From positions 1 to 15,572 of the forward strand of contig JAFPXU010000065.1 in the NCBI GenBank assembly GCA_017394605.1: 15,572 nt of DNA, given 5' to 3'. Both the position numbers and the translations under genes were made by a program. Within the stretch, counting starts at the first letter, position 1, and the number at the start of each line of letters is the position of its first letter. Under the pieces are notes generated by a model. The model had not been told where the DNA came from. It searched no databases and saw nothing but the letters and a program-made list of their open reading frames with translations. Source of the DNA: Clostridia bacterium. Its GTDB lineage: Bacteria > Bacillota_A > Clostridia > Christensenellales > CAG-138. Below, one piece after another: positions 1 to 6,866 of this stretch.

Positions 1-90
1 GCTGTACCCGAAAATTGGCCAGCCTTGAATGATCAATTCTTTCCGGGCAAAACCAATACAGTTGAATTATTCCTGAACTTGGGGACAAAT

Positions 91-136
91 GAAAAGAGCT
101 GCCTCAAATGCTCTTTTCGTTAGCTTTTGAGACAGC
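91..136 (-). terminator. Probable terminator of the EIIC-like gene, with two competing hairpins
   Basis: Read on the minus strand, just downstream of the stop at 166, an 11-nt arm (126-136) pairs with 98-108 with one mismatch and is followed by a T-rich tail (TCTTTTCATTT), as in a Rho-independent terminator. A second, perfect 9-bp hairpin (91-99 with 110-118) reuses positions 98-99, so the two structures exclude each other. Either could stop transcription from the right; the 9-bp hairpin is symmetric and could also act on the other strand. Seen directly; function is inferred. Confidence 0.6.
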
Positions 137-165
137 CCCTTGTTTTTATGTCTCTGAATACCGTT

Positions 166-1248
166 TTATTTCCCTGCATCCAACGCGAGATCCCCGTCTT
201 TCACCCATCCGAGTTTCCTGCATCCGAGATTGATCAGCGGCGTAATGACAGCAGGAAGCACGATCGCAATCAGAAGCAATCCGATCCAATGCGACATCGT
301 CGGAACGACCGCGGAAGCGCCTCTCGAAATCGCCTCTTCCGTTGGGGAAGCCCATCCGGTGATTACGCCGATCGGACCGCACATTCCGCACGTTCCCATC
401 CCGGAATTGATCGGCGCACCGTTCATTTCGATCCGGAACAGGCATGTGGCGACCGGACCGGTTATGGCGGAGCAAAGAATTGGCGCAATCCAGACCTTCG
501 GATTCTTAATGATATTCGGCATTTGCAGCATGGATGTACCGAGCCCCTGTGAAACGAGTCCGCCCCAGCGGTTTTCTCTAAAAGACATAACCGCAAACCC
601 TACCATCTGTGCGCAGCATCCCGCCACCGCAGCACCTCCGGCAAGACCGGTCAAGCCAAGAACCGCGCAGATCGCGGCCGAAGAAATCGGGAGCGTCAGC
701 GCTACGCCCACAAGAGCCGATACCGCAATCCCCATCCAGAAAGGCTGCAGTTTTGTCGCCCTGTCGATCAGAAGCCCGAATGCGTTCGCCGCAGACCCGA
801 TCGGCGGAGCAATCAGTTTTGCAAGCGCAACACCGATCAGAATCGTGACCGCAGGCGTCACAAGAATATCTACCTTGGTCTCCTTGGAAACCGCTTTCCC
901 GAACTCTGCGGCAATAATCGCGATGATAAGGACCGCCAGAGGTCCTCCGGCTCCGCCTTCCGCATTTGCCGCCCAGCCGACAGCCGCAAGTGAAAATAGG
1001 ACCATCGGATCCGCCTGCAGCGCCCGTTCGATTGCAACCGCCATTGCAGGCCCCGCGACCGCCATCGCGTAATTCCCGATATCCGTCAGAAACGGAACGG
1101 AAAGCTGCTGCCCCATCGTCCGGATGATCGTCCCGATCAGCAGCGAGCAGAACAGGCCCTGCGCCATGGCGCTCAGCGCATCGATCCCGTAGCGCTTCGC
1201 GGAGAACACGATATTTTTCCGCTTCAGAAAATCATAAAACCGGTTCAT
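166..1248 (-). CDS. PTS_EIIC_2-type membrane protein (PTS sugar transporter subunit IIC-like)
   Basis: A 360-aa, very hydrophobic protein with about eight to ten membrane segments rich in Ala, Gly and Ile. It looks like the PTS_EIIC_2 family, the stand-alone EIIC-like permeases of Firmicutes. Supporting motifs are the Gly-rich stretch MGTCGMCGPIGVITGW followed by an EE pair (SPTEEAISRG). It would sit in the cytoplasmic membrane; the substrate cannot be told. No EIIA or EIIB gene lies beside it, so it may depend on distant PTS proteins or work differently. I chose the ATG at 1246-1248 because GGGAG lies 6 nt upstream on the minus strand and the protein then begins MNRFYDFLK; the reading frame stays open to 1320 but that extension has no ribosome binding site. 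It appears to be a single-gene unit. Family assignment is fairly sure, transport role is inferred. Confidence 0.75.
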   Translation of the reverse strand: MNRFYDFLKRKNIVFSAKRYGIDALSAMAQGLFCSLLIGTIIRTMGQQLSVPFLTDIGNYAMAVAGPAMAVAIERALQADPMVLFSLAAVGWAANAEGGAGGPLAVLIIAIIAAEFGKAVSKETKVDILVTPAVTILIGVALAKLIAPPIGSAANAFGLLIDRATKLQPFWMGIAVSALVGVALTLPISSAAICAVLGLTGLAGGAAVAGCCAQMVGFAVMSFRENRWGGLVSQGLGTSMLQMPNIIKNPKVWIAPILCSAITGPVATCLFRIEMNGAPINSGMGTCGMCGPIGVITGWASPTEEAISRGASAVVPTMSHWIGLLLIAIVLPAVITPLINLGCRKLGWVKDGDLALDAGK

Positions 1249-1254
1249 GGAATT

Positions 1255-1290
1255 CTCCCGTGTCAGATAGTGCCGTACTGCCAGACACGG
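1255..1290 (-). promoter_or_regulatory. Inverted repeat abutting the EIIC ribosome binding site
   Basis: A perfect 7-bp inverted repeat (CCGTGTC at 1258-1264, GACACGG at 1284-1290, 19-nt loop) lies in the leader of the EIIC-like gene. On the minus strand its 3' arm overlaps the first two G of the GGGAG ribosome binding site at 1255-1259. Folding could partly block translation starts. Seen in sequence; regulation is inference. Confidence 0.3.
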
Positions 1291-1387
1291 TGCCGTTAGA
1301 GGCAGCCCGTTCCGCAGCATCGGCTGTTAGTAACTATAATACCACGAAGGAAGCCGTTTATTACCAACTGAACACGTATAATCTTAG

Positions 1388-1434
1388 GTAAAAAAGAAGC
1401 CGGGACATTTCGGTATGCAAACCGAAATCCCGGC
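1388..1434 (-). terminator. Rho-independent terminator of the NUDIX gene
   Basis: On the minus strand, 17 nt past the NUDIX stop, a long GC-rich hairpin (1421-1434 pairs with 1399-1414, two-base bulge, 6-nt loop ATGCAA on the plus strand) is followed by TTCTTTTTT. This is a clear intrinsic terminator and separates the NUDIX gene from the EIIC-like gene. Confidence 0.85.
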
Positions 1435-1451
1435 ATTTCAATCGGTTCATG

Positions 1452-1985
1452 TCAGCGGCAGCCGTTTAATATCTCATGCGCGCGGTGCAGAACGGGAAGT
1501 TCCCGGTTAGCAATCAGCCTTCCGAGTTTTGTAGAGGCCCGCTCCCGATACTCCCGCACTGCTTCTTCGTAGGTAAGCTTCAGCGCCGAGAGATGAAACT
1601 TGTCCTTTTCGTCCTGTGTAAGATGTTTTTCCCCGAAAGAGAGCACCCGGCAGAGAAAATAGTGGTTGATATTATGCCTGTGGAGCAGGTTATAGTAGTC
1701 GCTGACGACACCGATCTTGCGCAGGACCTCCGTCTCCGCCCCAAGCTCTTCTTTCAATTCCCGCCGGACGGCATCCGTCAGGTTTTCACCTTTCTCCACC
1801 CCTCCGCCTGACGTTTCAATCAGAACAGCATTTCCAAACTCGTCATTTCTCACCGCTCTTACAAAATAAAAGTAACCTTTATCGTCACATACGATCGCCC
1901 TGACAATCTGGCGGTCATGATCCGTATACTCAAACGGCCACTCCGTATCCTGAAGCGTCAGCTGCCACTCACTGCTGTTTTCCAA
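1452..1985 (-). CDS. NUDIX family hydrolase
   Basis: A 177-aa protein with a complete Nudix box at residues 61-83: G61, five residues, E67, seven residues, R75-E-L-x-E-E-x-G82. The Glu residues bind the divalent metal that cleaves a nucleoside diphosphate linked to another group (X). The motif supports a pyrophosphohydrolase, but nothing seen fixes the substrate. The N-terminal 55 residues form the expected beta strands before the box (QIVRAIVCDDKGYFYFVR). The start is TTG: the protein contains no methionine codon at all, and GGGAG (1992-1996) sits 6 nt upstream of the TTG. It is not obviously linked to the tungsten genes; its terminator and the opposite flank (YbjQ stop at 2071) make it look like a separate unit. 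Confidence 0.88.
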   Translation of the reverse strand: MENSSEWQLTLQDTEWPFEYTDHDRQIVRAIVCDDKGYFYFVRAVRNDEFGNAVLIETSGGGVEKGENLTDAVRRELKEELGAETEVLRKIGVVSDYYNLLHRHNINHYFLCRVLSFGEKHLTQDEKDKFHLSALKLTYEEAVREYRERASTKLGRLIANRELPVLHRAHEILNGCR

Positions 1986-1990
1986 TTTGA

Positions 1991-1999
1991 TCTCCCTCT
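1991..1999 (-). promoter_or_regulatory. Ribosome binding site that decides the TTG start of the NUDIX gene
   Basis: AGAGGGAGA on the minus strand, with GGGAG (1992-1996) spaced 6 nt from TTG (1983-1985). No ATG exists in frame anywhere in the gene, so this site fixes the start. Confidence 0.75.
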
Positions 2000-2070
2000 G
2001 CCCGTTCGGTTAATACCGGCCGTCATATCATCCCGGCCCGATACCTGTGTCTCTTCCTAATGCCTTACAT

Positions 2071-2388
2071 TCAGTCCAGGAATCTGACAGCGGTTCCGTA
2101 GGCGATTACTTCAGCCGCGCCCTGCATAACCTGGGAAGAACCGTATCTGACACCGACGACGGCATCCGCGTGCAATCCTTCCGCCTCGTCAACCATGCGT
2201 TTTGTCGCCAGTTGCCGGGCTTCGTTCAGCATCTCGGTATACCCGACGATCTCTCCGCCGACCAGCGTTTTCATCGCGGCCATGAAATCCCGCCCGAGGT
2301 TCTTGGTCTGAACGATCGTTCCTTTTACGATACCAAGCGCTTCATACTGTCTTCCCGGAATCGTATCAATACTTACGAGCATCATCAT
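2071..2388 (-). CDS. YbjQ family protein (UPF0145, putative heavy-metal-binding domain)
   Basis: A protein of 103-105 aa covering the whole YbjQ/UPF0145 family length. Typical features are the start MLVSIDTIPG, the middle block RDFMAAMKTLVGGEIVGYTE, and the core GLHADAVVGVRY followed by AYGTAVRF. Members form a pentameric ring-like small domain and have been labelled heavy-metal-binding from sequence; the real role is unknown. Three ATG codons are in a row (2380-2388); the GGGGGAG site (2392-2398) is 3, 6 or 9 nt away, so the second or third ATG is likelier than the first. The gene overlaps the 3' end of the MerR gene by about 20 bp, so the two are co-transcribed and probably translationally coupled. 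The pairing suggests that YbjQ acts in the response sensed by the MerR protein. Confidence 0.85.
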   Translation of the reverse strand: MMMLVSIDTIPGRQYEALGIVKGTIVQTKNLGRDFMAAMKTLVGGEIVGYTEMLNEARQLATKRMVDEAEGLHADAVVGVRYGSSQVMQGAAEVIAYGTAVRFLD

Positions 2389-3007
2389 ATTCTCCCCCTT
2401 TCAGTTCTTTGATTCTCTGCCGCAGCGCGATTACAACTCCAACGATCACGGCAGCAGGAAACACAATAATCAACGTTAAAACGAGCGGCGGAACCGGGGC
2501 TTCATGGTTTGCCCAGAGAACCAGTGCGATCATGCCAGCAAAAAAGATGATCGCGGCTGCAGCCGCCAGTGCCGCGCCTGTTTTTCGGCGGCTGATATCC
2601 GTACGTTGTACATTCACAAAAGATACACCCCCTTCTTCCATCTTGCGTATTCTTTCAAGATATGCGGAAGGATCCATCTCCGATAAGAGTTCTTTCTCTG
2701 AAGAAACCGCCGCGCAGATTTCCTGCATGCGTTCAGATGTCCGAATACTGTTCTGCAGCTCCATAATCTGATCGTCCATGCATTGCTTCAGCGAGAGCTC
2801 GCCCGATTCCATATCCCTAATTTTCCCGCAGGGAACACCCAGCATCCGCATAAGTTTGATCCGCTTAAGCTGTTCTACATCCCGAAGCGAATATTCCCGG
2901 TAACTGTTTTCGGGATTCCTGCCGGGCTTGATCAGTCCCTGCTCCTCATAGAACCGGATATTCTTTCTGGTGATTCCGGCCAGTTCTTCTGCCTGATTGA
3001 TTTTCAC
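2366..3007 (-). CDS. MerR-family transcriptional regulator with two C-terminal membrane segments
   Basis: A 213-aa protein. Residues 1-70 are a MerR winged helix-turn-helix: KINQAEELAGITRKNIRFY, the wing and second helix around YREYSLRDVEQLKRI, and RMLGVPCGKIRDM. A coiled dimerisation helix follows (about 72-125). Two hydrophobic segments at about 144-167 and 173-196 should anchor it in the membrane, leaving a short basic/acidic tail. MerR proteins usually carry soluble effector domains, so a membrane-bound form suggests sensing of the envelope (inference). The GTG start at 3005-3007 is preferred over the frame's first ATG at 3085: AGGAG (3015-3019) lies 7 nt upstream, the domain begins exactly here, and the longer form would read through the operator at 3055-3085. 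The operator position implies autoregulation together with ybjQ. Confidence 0.88.
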   Translation of the reverse strand: MKINQAEELAGITRKNIRFYEEQGLIKPGRNPENSYREYSLRDVEQLKRIKLMRMLGVPCGKIRDMESGELSLKQCMDDQIMELQNSIRTSERMQEICAAVSSEKELLSEMDPSAYLERIRKMEEGGVSFVNVQRTDISRRKTGAALAAAAAIIFFAGMIALVLWANHEAPVPPLVLTLIIVFPAAVIVGVVIALRQRIKELKGGEYDDARKY

Positions 3008-3014
3008 GCCCGCT

Positions 3015-3019
3015 CTCCT
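3015..3019 (-). promoter_or_regulatory. Ribosome binding site that decides the GTG start of the MerR gene
   Basis: AGGAG on the minus strand, 7 nt from the GTG at 3005-3007. It supports the 213-aa form over longer ones. Confidence 0.7.
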
Positions 3020-3054
3020 ATCTTCCCATATGTTGAGGATCTCTTCCTGCCATG

Positions 3055-3085
3055 ACCTTAAGGCTTCCATAAGGTGGAAGGTCAA
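3055..3085 (-). promoter_or_regulatory. MerR-type operator-promoter with 19-bp spacer
   Basis: On the minus strand TTGACC (3080-3085) and TAAGGT (3055-3060) are separated by exactly 19 bp. The spacer region holds a perfect CTTCCA-n5-TGGAAG dyad, and the ends form an outer TGACCTT / AAGGTCA repeat. A stretched 19-20-bp spacer containing a dyad is the hallmark of promoters that MerR proteins activate by DNA distortion (established knowledge). It lies about 48 bp upstream of the merR GTG, so it most likely drives merR-ybjQ under autoregulation. Confidence 0.8.
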
Positions 3086-3161
3086 GAGCTTTTTTCAAAA
3101 ATTGCAGCTTTTTCTGTAAAAATGCCGGCCAAATCTACCTCTTTTCTCTTTTCTCGGCAAA

Positions 3162-4388
3162 TTAATAACCGGCAGGCATATGCTTTCTCATGTATTCCGC
3201 CGTTCTGTAAAGGGTCGTACCGTGATAGATCTGTTCCAGGTGACCTTCGAAGTCAAGCTGATACTGATCCCTCAGCCGGTCAAGTTCCTCTTTTATCGTT
3301 CTTTCTCCGCTCTTTTCCCCGTTTTCCATCATGTCCCAGATGCTGAGCTGCTTTGCCCCTTGTTTTCCGAGATTATACATGCTGACGCCTATCAGCCGCA
3401 CCGGCTTCCTGTCAACCTGTCCGAACAGATTGAGCGCTTCACGGTAGATGATGGCAGCGGAATCACAGAAATCCAGCGTGTGCGACCTGGTAATGCTCTT
3501 CATGTCGGCATATGTCAGCTTCAGCGTTACGCCTTTCCCATACAGTCCTACGCGCTTTGCTCTGTGATCCACACACAGGGAAAGAAGGAAAAGGATATCT
3601 TTCAAAAACGCATAGCTGGCTACATCCTGCTGGAAGGTGATTTCCCTCCCTATGGATTTCGCGTCTTCCGGCCGATAGGGGATGACTTTGCGCTCATCGG
3701 TTCCGGACGCAAGCTGCACGATCCACTGCCCTTGCCTGCCGAACAGCCGGATGACTTCCTCTCTCCGTTGCGAAATATCCCGCACCGTCAGGATTCCCAC
3801 CGCATTCATCTTCTGAGCGGTCTTTTCCCCAACCGTATAGAGCACCCGGACATCGCGGTCGATGATCAGGGAAACAAACTCTTCTGCTGTCCGGATCTCG
3901 AAATAACCATCCGGTTTCTTCTCTTCGCTGGCGGTTTTCGCGGCGGTCTTGGAATAGGCGACACCTACGGAGCAGCTCAGCCCGATTTCTTCTCGCGTCC
4001 TTCGCTTGATCGTTCTCGCGATTTCGCCCGCACCGTCAAATGACCCGGCTTGACGGGTCACATCCAGATATGCTTCATCCAGCGCCACATATTCGCATGC
4101 GGAAGCGTATGCGTTCCATATCTCATGCAGCTGGCCGGATACAATCCTGTATTTGTCAAAATCGGGATGCCTGTAGATGCCGTTCGGACACAGCCGGTAT
4201 GCTTCCTTGATGTTCATCCCGGAACGAACGCCGTATTTTCTGGCTTCATAGCTGCAGGTAGCTACAACGCCGCGCTCATTCGGGAGAGAATCGATGATCA
4301 GCGGCTTGCCTCGCAACGTCGGATCGTCCCGGGTTTCAACTGCCGCATAGAACGCATCCATATCGACGTGAATAATAATCTGATTCAT
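3162..4388 (-). CDS. dinB: DNA polymerase IV (Y-family translesion polymerase)
   Basis: A 408-aa protein of full Y-family length. It begins IIHVDMDAFYAAVE with the metal ligand D9 and the steric-gate Phe at residue 13, and has the second catalytic pair D104-E105 in YVALDEAYLDV (the usual S/A-I-D-E-A-Y-L-D motif with Leu). The palm block SCSVGVAYSKTAAK, the helix-hairpin-helix thumb region (VGEKTAQKMNAVGI) and the little-finger domain (about 240-340) all follow. QLSIW at 347-351 resembles the beta-clamp binding motif QLxLF. It copies past damaged bases. The gene starts 42 nt after the mogA stop on the same strand, so it may be read from the tungsten operon, though function gives no reason for it. 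The ribosome binding site is weak and no LexA box was recognised. Confidence 0.93.
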   Translation of the reverse strand: MNQIIIHVDMDAFYAAVETRDDPTLRGKPLIIDSLPNERGVVATCSYEARKYGVRSGMNIKEAYRLCPNGIYRHPDFDKYRIVSGQLHEIWNAYASACEYVALDEAYLDVTRQAGSFDGAGEIARTIKRRTREEIGLSCSVGVAYSKTAAKTASEEKKPDGYFEIRTAEEFVSLIIDRDVRVLYTVGEKTAQKMNAVGILTVRDISQRREEVIRLFGRQGQWIVQLASGTDERKVIPYRPEDAKSIGREITFQQDVASYAFLKDILFLLSLCVDHRAKRVGLYGKGVTLKLTYADMKSITRSHTLDFCDSAAIIYREALNLFGQVDRKPVRLIGVSMYNLGKQGAKQLSIWDMMENGEKSGERTIKEELDRLRDQYQLDFEGHLEQIYHGTTLYRTAEYMRKHMPAGY

Positions 4389-4430
4389 CTCAGTATGCCT
4401 GACGGCACTTCAATTCAGTTACGGACGGTA

Positions 4431-4931
4431 CTATGCCGGGTCCTCCGTCTCTTCGAACAGGTGGAGCATTTTAATCCCGTGTTTGATCGCAGGCAGCACC
4501 GCAGCAAGATTTTCACAGGATGCGCTCCTTCCGCCGGGCACGTTGACGATCAGGGTATTCCCCCTTAATCCCGCTGCGCTTCGCGAGAGACACGCCTTAT
4601 AGGTGGTCTGCATGCTCGCATAACGCATGGCCTCTGGTATGCCTCTCGCTTCCCTGTCGACCACGGTCAGAGTTGCTTCGGGCGTAACATCCTTTCTGGA
4701 GAAGCCTGTCCCTCCGTTCGTGACGACCAGATCTGCGCGGATCACATCCGCGCAATGTATAAGAATCTTCTCGATCCGCTCTTTTTCCTCCGGAACGACT
4801 GCTGTGAACACGATTTCCCATCCATCGGCCTGTAATAAGTCGCACAGAACCTTCCCGCCGAGGTCCGCTTTTTCCCCTCTGTATATCTTGTCACCGACAG
4901 TAATGACCGCCGCCGAGCATCCCTTACCCAT
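4431..4931 (-). CDS. mog: Molybdopterin adenylyltransferase (MogA/MoaB family)
   Basis: A 166-aa protein of the MoCF_biosynth fold. The signature TNGGTGFSRKDVTPEAT is at 71-87, with D81 matching the conserved catalytic Asp of MogA, and the second conserved loop NVPGG is at 130-134. The family adenylates molybdopterin with ATP to give MPT-AMP, which MoeA then uses for metal insertion; it acts in the cytoplasm. The ATG has a strong GGAAGG site 6 nt upstream. It lies 36 nt after the moeA-PBP gene as the last cofactor gene of the operon. MogA and MoaB cannot be told apart by sequence here; in an operon with tupABC and two moeA genes the adenylyltransferase role is likely, for tungstopterin as well as molybdopterin. 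Confidence 0.88.
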   Translation of the reverse strand: MGKGCSAAVITVGDKIYRGEKADLGGKVLCDLLQADGWEIVFTAVVPEEKERIEKILIHCADVIRADLVVTNGGTGFSRKDVTPEATLTVVDREARGIPEAMRYASMQTTYKACLSRSAAGLRGNTLIVNVPGGRSASCENLAAVLPAIKHGIKMLHLFEETEDPA

Positions 4932-4967
4932 GTCTTTCCTTCCTTTTCCGAGCCATAAGCAACCCTG

Positions 4968-6866
4968 TCAGATATGAACAACGGTTCCGATCCGGGGGTG
5001 TGAATAACCGCCCATCGAATCCAGCTTATCCAAAAACTCTTCACTTGTAAGAATTGCGAGAAACGCCTTCAGTTTCGGATCCATCAGGTCGCGCTCCCTG
5101 AGAGCAAAGTCATATTCCTCCGCCCTCACCTCAATAAAGTCAAGTCCCATCGCGTCAGCTGCAGCCTTGATCCCCATTCCGGCATCAATGTCCCCGCCCG
5201 AAACAGCCGCGGCAACCGCCATATGCGTAGCGGCTTCCCGTTCGTATCCGATAATCTGCCCAGGTAATATTCCTTTCTCCTTCAGGAGATAATCCAGCAG
5301 TACCCTCGTTCCCGCGCCTCTTTGTCTGTTGATATATCGTTTTCCGGGAAGTGATTCGACACCGGTGATTCCGAGCGGATTCCCCTTTTTGACCATGATG
5401 CCCTGTATGCGCTCAACACCTTTGATCAGGACTATGCCGCCATCCGGGAAAAGCTCCCTGAGAATATCCTCGTTATAAACACCCGTCTTCTCGTCCAGCA
5501 GATGCGTCGGCGCAATCGTTGTCTCCCCGCGTTTCAGAGCCAAAAGACCCGCCATGCTCCCTACATGGGCGGAACTCAAGGAGTATCCGGGGTATTTCCG
5601 TGACATTCGTTCCCCGATCTCGTCCATAATCATGTCGTGCGATCCGACGGAGATCAGCGTTTTATCGATCTCACTGCGTTTTTTCAGCAGATGCAGTTCG
5701 ACCGTCTCCCCCGTTTCAAAGCCTTCAGACTTCTGTGGAATCACGCAGTAGCCATCCGCCCTGACCAGGCTCATGAGCGCTCCGGCGCCTCTTTGCATAG
5801 GCGCGGCAATGACTTTTCCGTCTACAGCCCCTGCACGCATCCGTACATATTCCCTGTATTTCAGCGAGGAAACGATCCGTTTCGAAAGAACGGCATCCAC
5901 CGTCTCTTCCGCAGTCCCGTCCCTAGAGATCAGGGACTCGACAAACATACGGAACGCTATATATGCGCTGACGGGATAGCCGGGCAACCCGATGACCGGC
6001 TTTCCGCCGACAGCAGCAAGAATAACCGGCTTGCCGGGTTTGATCGAAACGCCGTGCACCGCGACTGTTCCCATCTCTTCCAGCACTGAAGACGTATAAT
6101 CCTCTCTTCCCGCGGAACTGCCGGCAATCACAATAACAATGTCATTCTCCGCCAAAGCGGTTTCGATCCCTCTGCGGATCATGCCTCTGTCGTCGGGAAT
6201 GATACCGTACCGCGTTGAAAAGCCTCCCGCCTCCCGGATCAGTCCGGCAATCATTCCGGTATTGGAATCTATGATATCCCCGGGTTTCGTTTCGGATCCG
6301 GAGGGAACAATCTCGGTTCCTGTAGGCAGAATCCCCACGCTTCTTTTTTTCAGCACATTCAACTCCGGATGCCCGGAGGCAAGAAGCGCTCCCACATCGA
6401 CAGCGCGAATTCTATGCCTTCCGGGAAGCACCATTTCACCGGCCGCAATATCCTCCCCAATCGGGCGGACATGCTGCCAGACCGGAACAGAAGAATAGAT
6501 TTCGACCGATCCGTCTTCCAGTTCGTTGATATCCTCCGCCATGATCACGGCATCGAACGGCGCTTTCACGGGATCGCCGGTATCGACCTGTAAATAATGC
6601 CCTGCCTGGAGCCGCAGCGGTCTTTCCTCCCTTGCATCCACCGTTTCCGAGGCTATGACAGCAATTCCGTCCATGGCGGCGGAATTGTAGAGCGGGCTGC
6701 AGCAGTTCGCGTAGACGCCCTCGAACGTGATCCTACCTACGGCTTCGTATGTGCTGATACGCTCGGGAGATTCCGTAAAAAACCCGCAGTTTTCCAATAG
6801 TTCCGTATATCTTTCGGAGGCCTCTTCGGGAGAAACCGCGGTCAGATAAAGATTCCGTTCAGCCAT
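4968..6866 (-). CDS. moeA: MoeA fused to a C-terminal PBP-like (LysR-substrate-binding type) domain
   Basis: A 632-aa protein. Residues 1-395 are a complete MoeA (molybdopterin molybdenumtransferase): the substrate loop NSAAMDGIAV at 61-70, PTGTEIVPSG at 181-190, AGSSAGREDYTSSVLEEMG at 248-266, KPGKP at 276-280 and GLPGYPVSAY at 293-302. Residues about 403-620 are a PBP_like domain (Pfam PF12727 type) with INRQRGAGTRVLLDYLL at 512-528 and SGGDIDAGMGIKAAA at 556-570. This fusion is known in Firmicutes and archaea; the extra domain may bind the oxyanion or a cofactor intermediate (inference). It would catalyse metal insertion into adenylated molybdopterin. Its start overlaps the preceding moeA by 25 bp. 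The AAGGAG site is 13 nt from the ATG, longer than usual, so coupling to the upstream gene may matter. Confidence 0.92.
   Translation of the reverse strand: MAERNLYLTAVSPEEASERYTELLENCGFFTESPERISTYEAVGRITFEGVYANCCSPLYNSAAMDGIAVIASETVDAREERPLRLQAGHYLQVDTGDPVKAPFDAVIMAEDINELEDGSVEIYSSVPVWQHVRPIGEDIAAGEMVLPGRHRIRAVDVGALLASGHPELNVLKKRSVGILPTGTEIVPSGSETKPGDIIDSNTGMIAGLIREAGGFSTRYGIIPDDRGMIRRGIETALAENDIVIVIAGSSAGREDYTSSVLEEMGTVAVHGVSIKPGKPVILAAVGGKPVIGLPGYPVSAYIAFRMFVESLISRDGTAEETVDAVLSKRIVSSLKYREYVRMRAGAVDGKVIAAPMQRGAGALMSLVRADGYCVIPQKSEGFETGETVELHLLKKRSEIDKTLISVGSHDMIMDEIGERMSRKYPGYSLSSAHVGSMAGLLALKRGETTIAPTHLLDEKTGVYNEDILRELFPDGGIVLIKGVERIQGIMVKKGNPLGITGVESLPGKRYINRQRGAGTRVLLDYLLKEKGILPGQIIGYEREAATHMAVAAAVSGGDIDAGMGIKAAADAMGLDFIEVRAEEYDFALRERDLMDPKLKAFLAILTSEEFLDKLDSMGGYSHPRIGTVVHI

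Noticed and set aside
1..123. A partial gene at the left edge (frame 1 is open from 1 to a TAG at 121-123; another frame ends with TGA at 26-28)
   Set aside because: Too short and without a recognisable motif, and the first frame crosses the hairpin region. Nothing firm can be annotated in 1-90.
230..1072. 280-codon plus-strand frame opposite the EIIC-like gene
   Set aside because: Its Ala/Ile/Thr-rich composition is the mirror of a membrane protein's codons; no start signal or family match.
3008..3085. Longer N-terminus for the MerR protein (ATG at 3085)
   Set aside because: It would run through the operator-promoter, has no ribosome binding site, and the MerR domain begins at the GTG at 3007.
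3180..4043. 287-codon plus-strand frame opposite dinB
   Set aside because: No recognisable domain; the opposite strand encodes a complete Pol IV.
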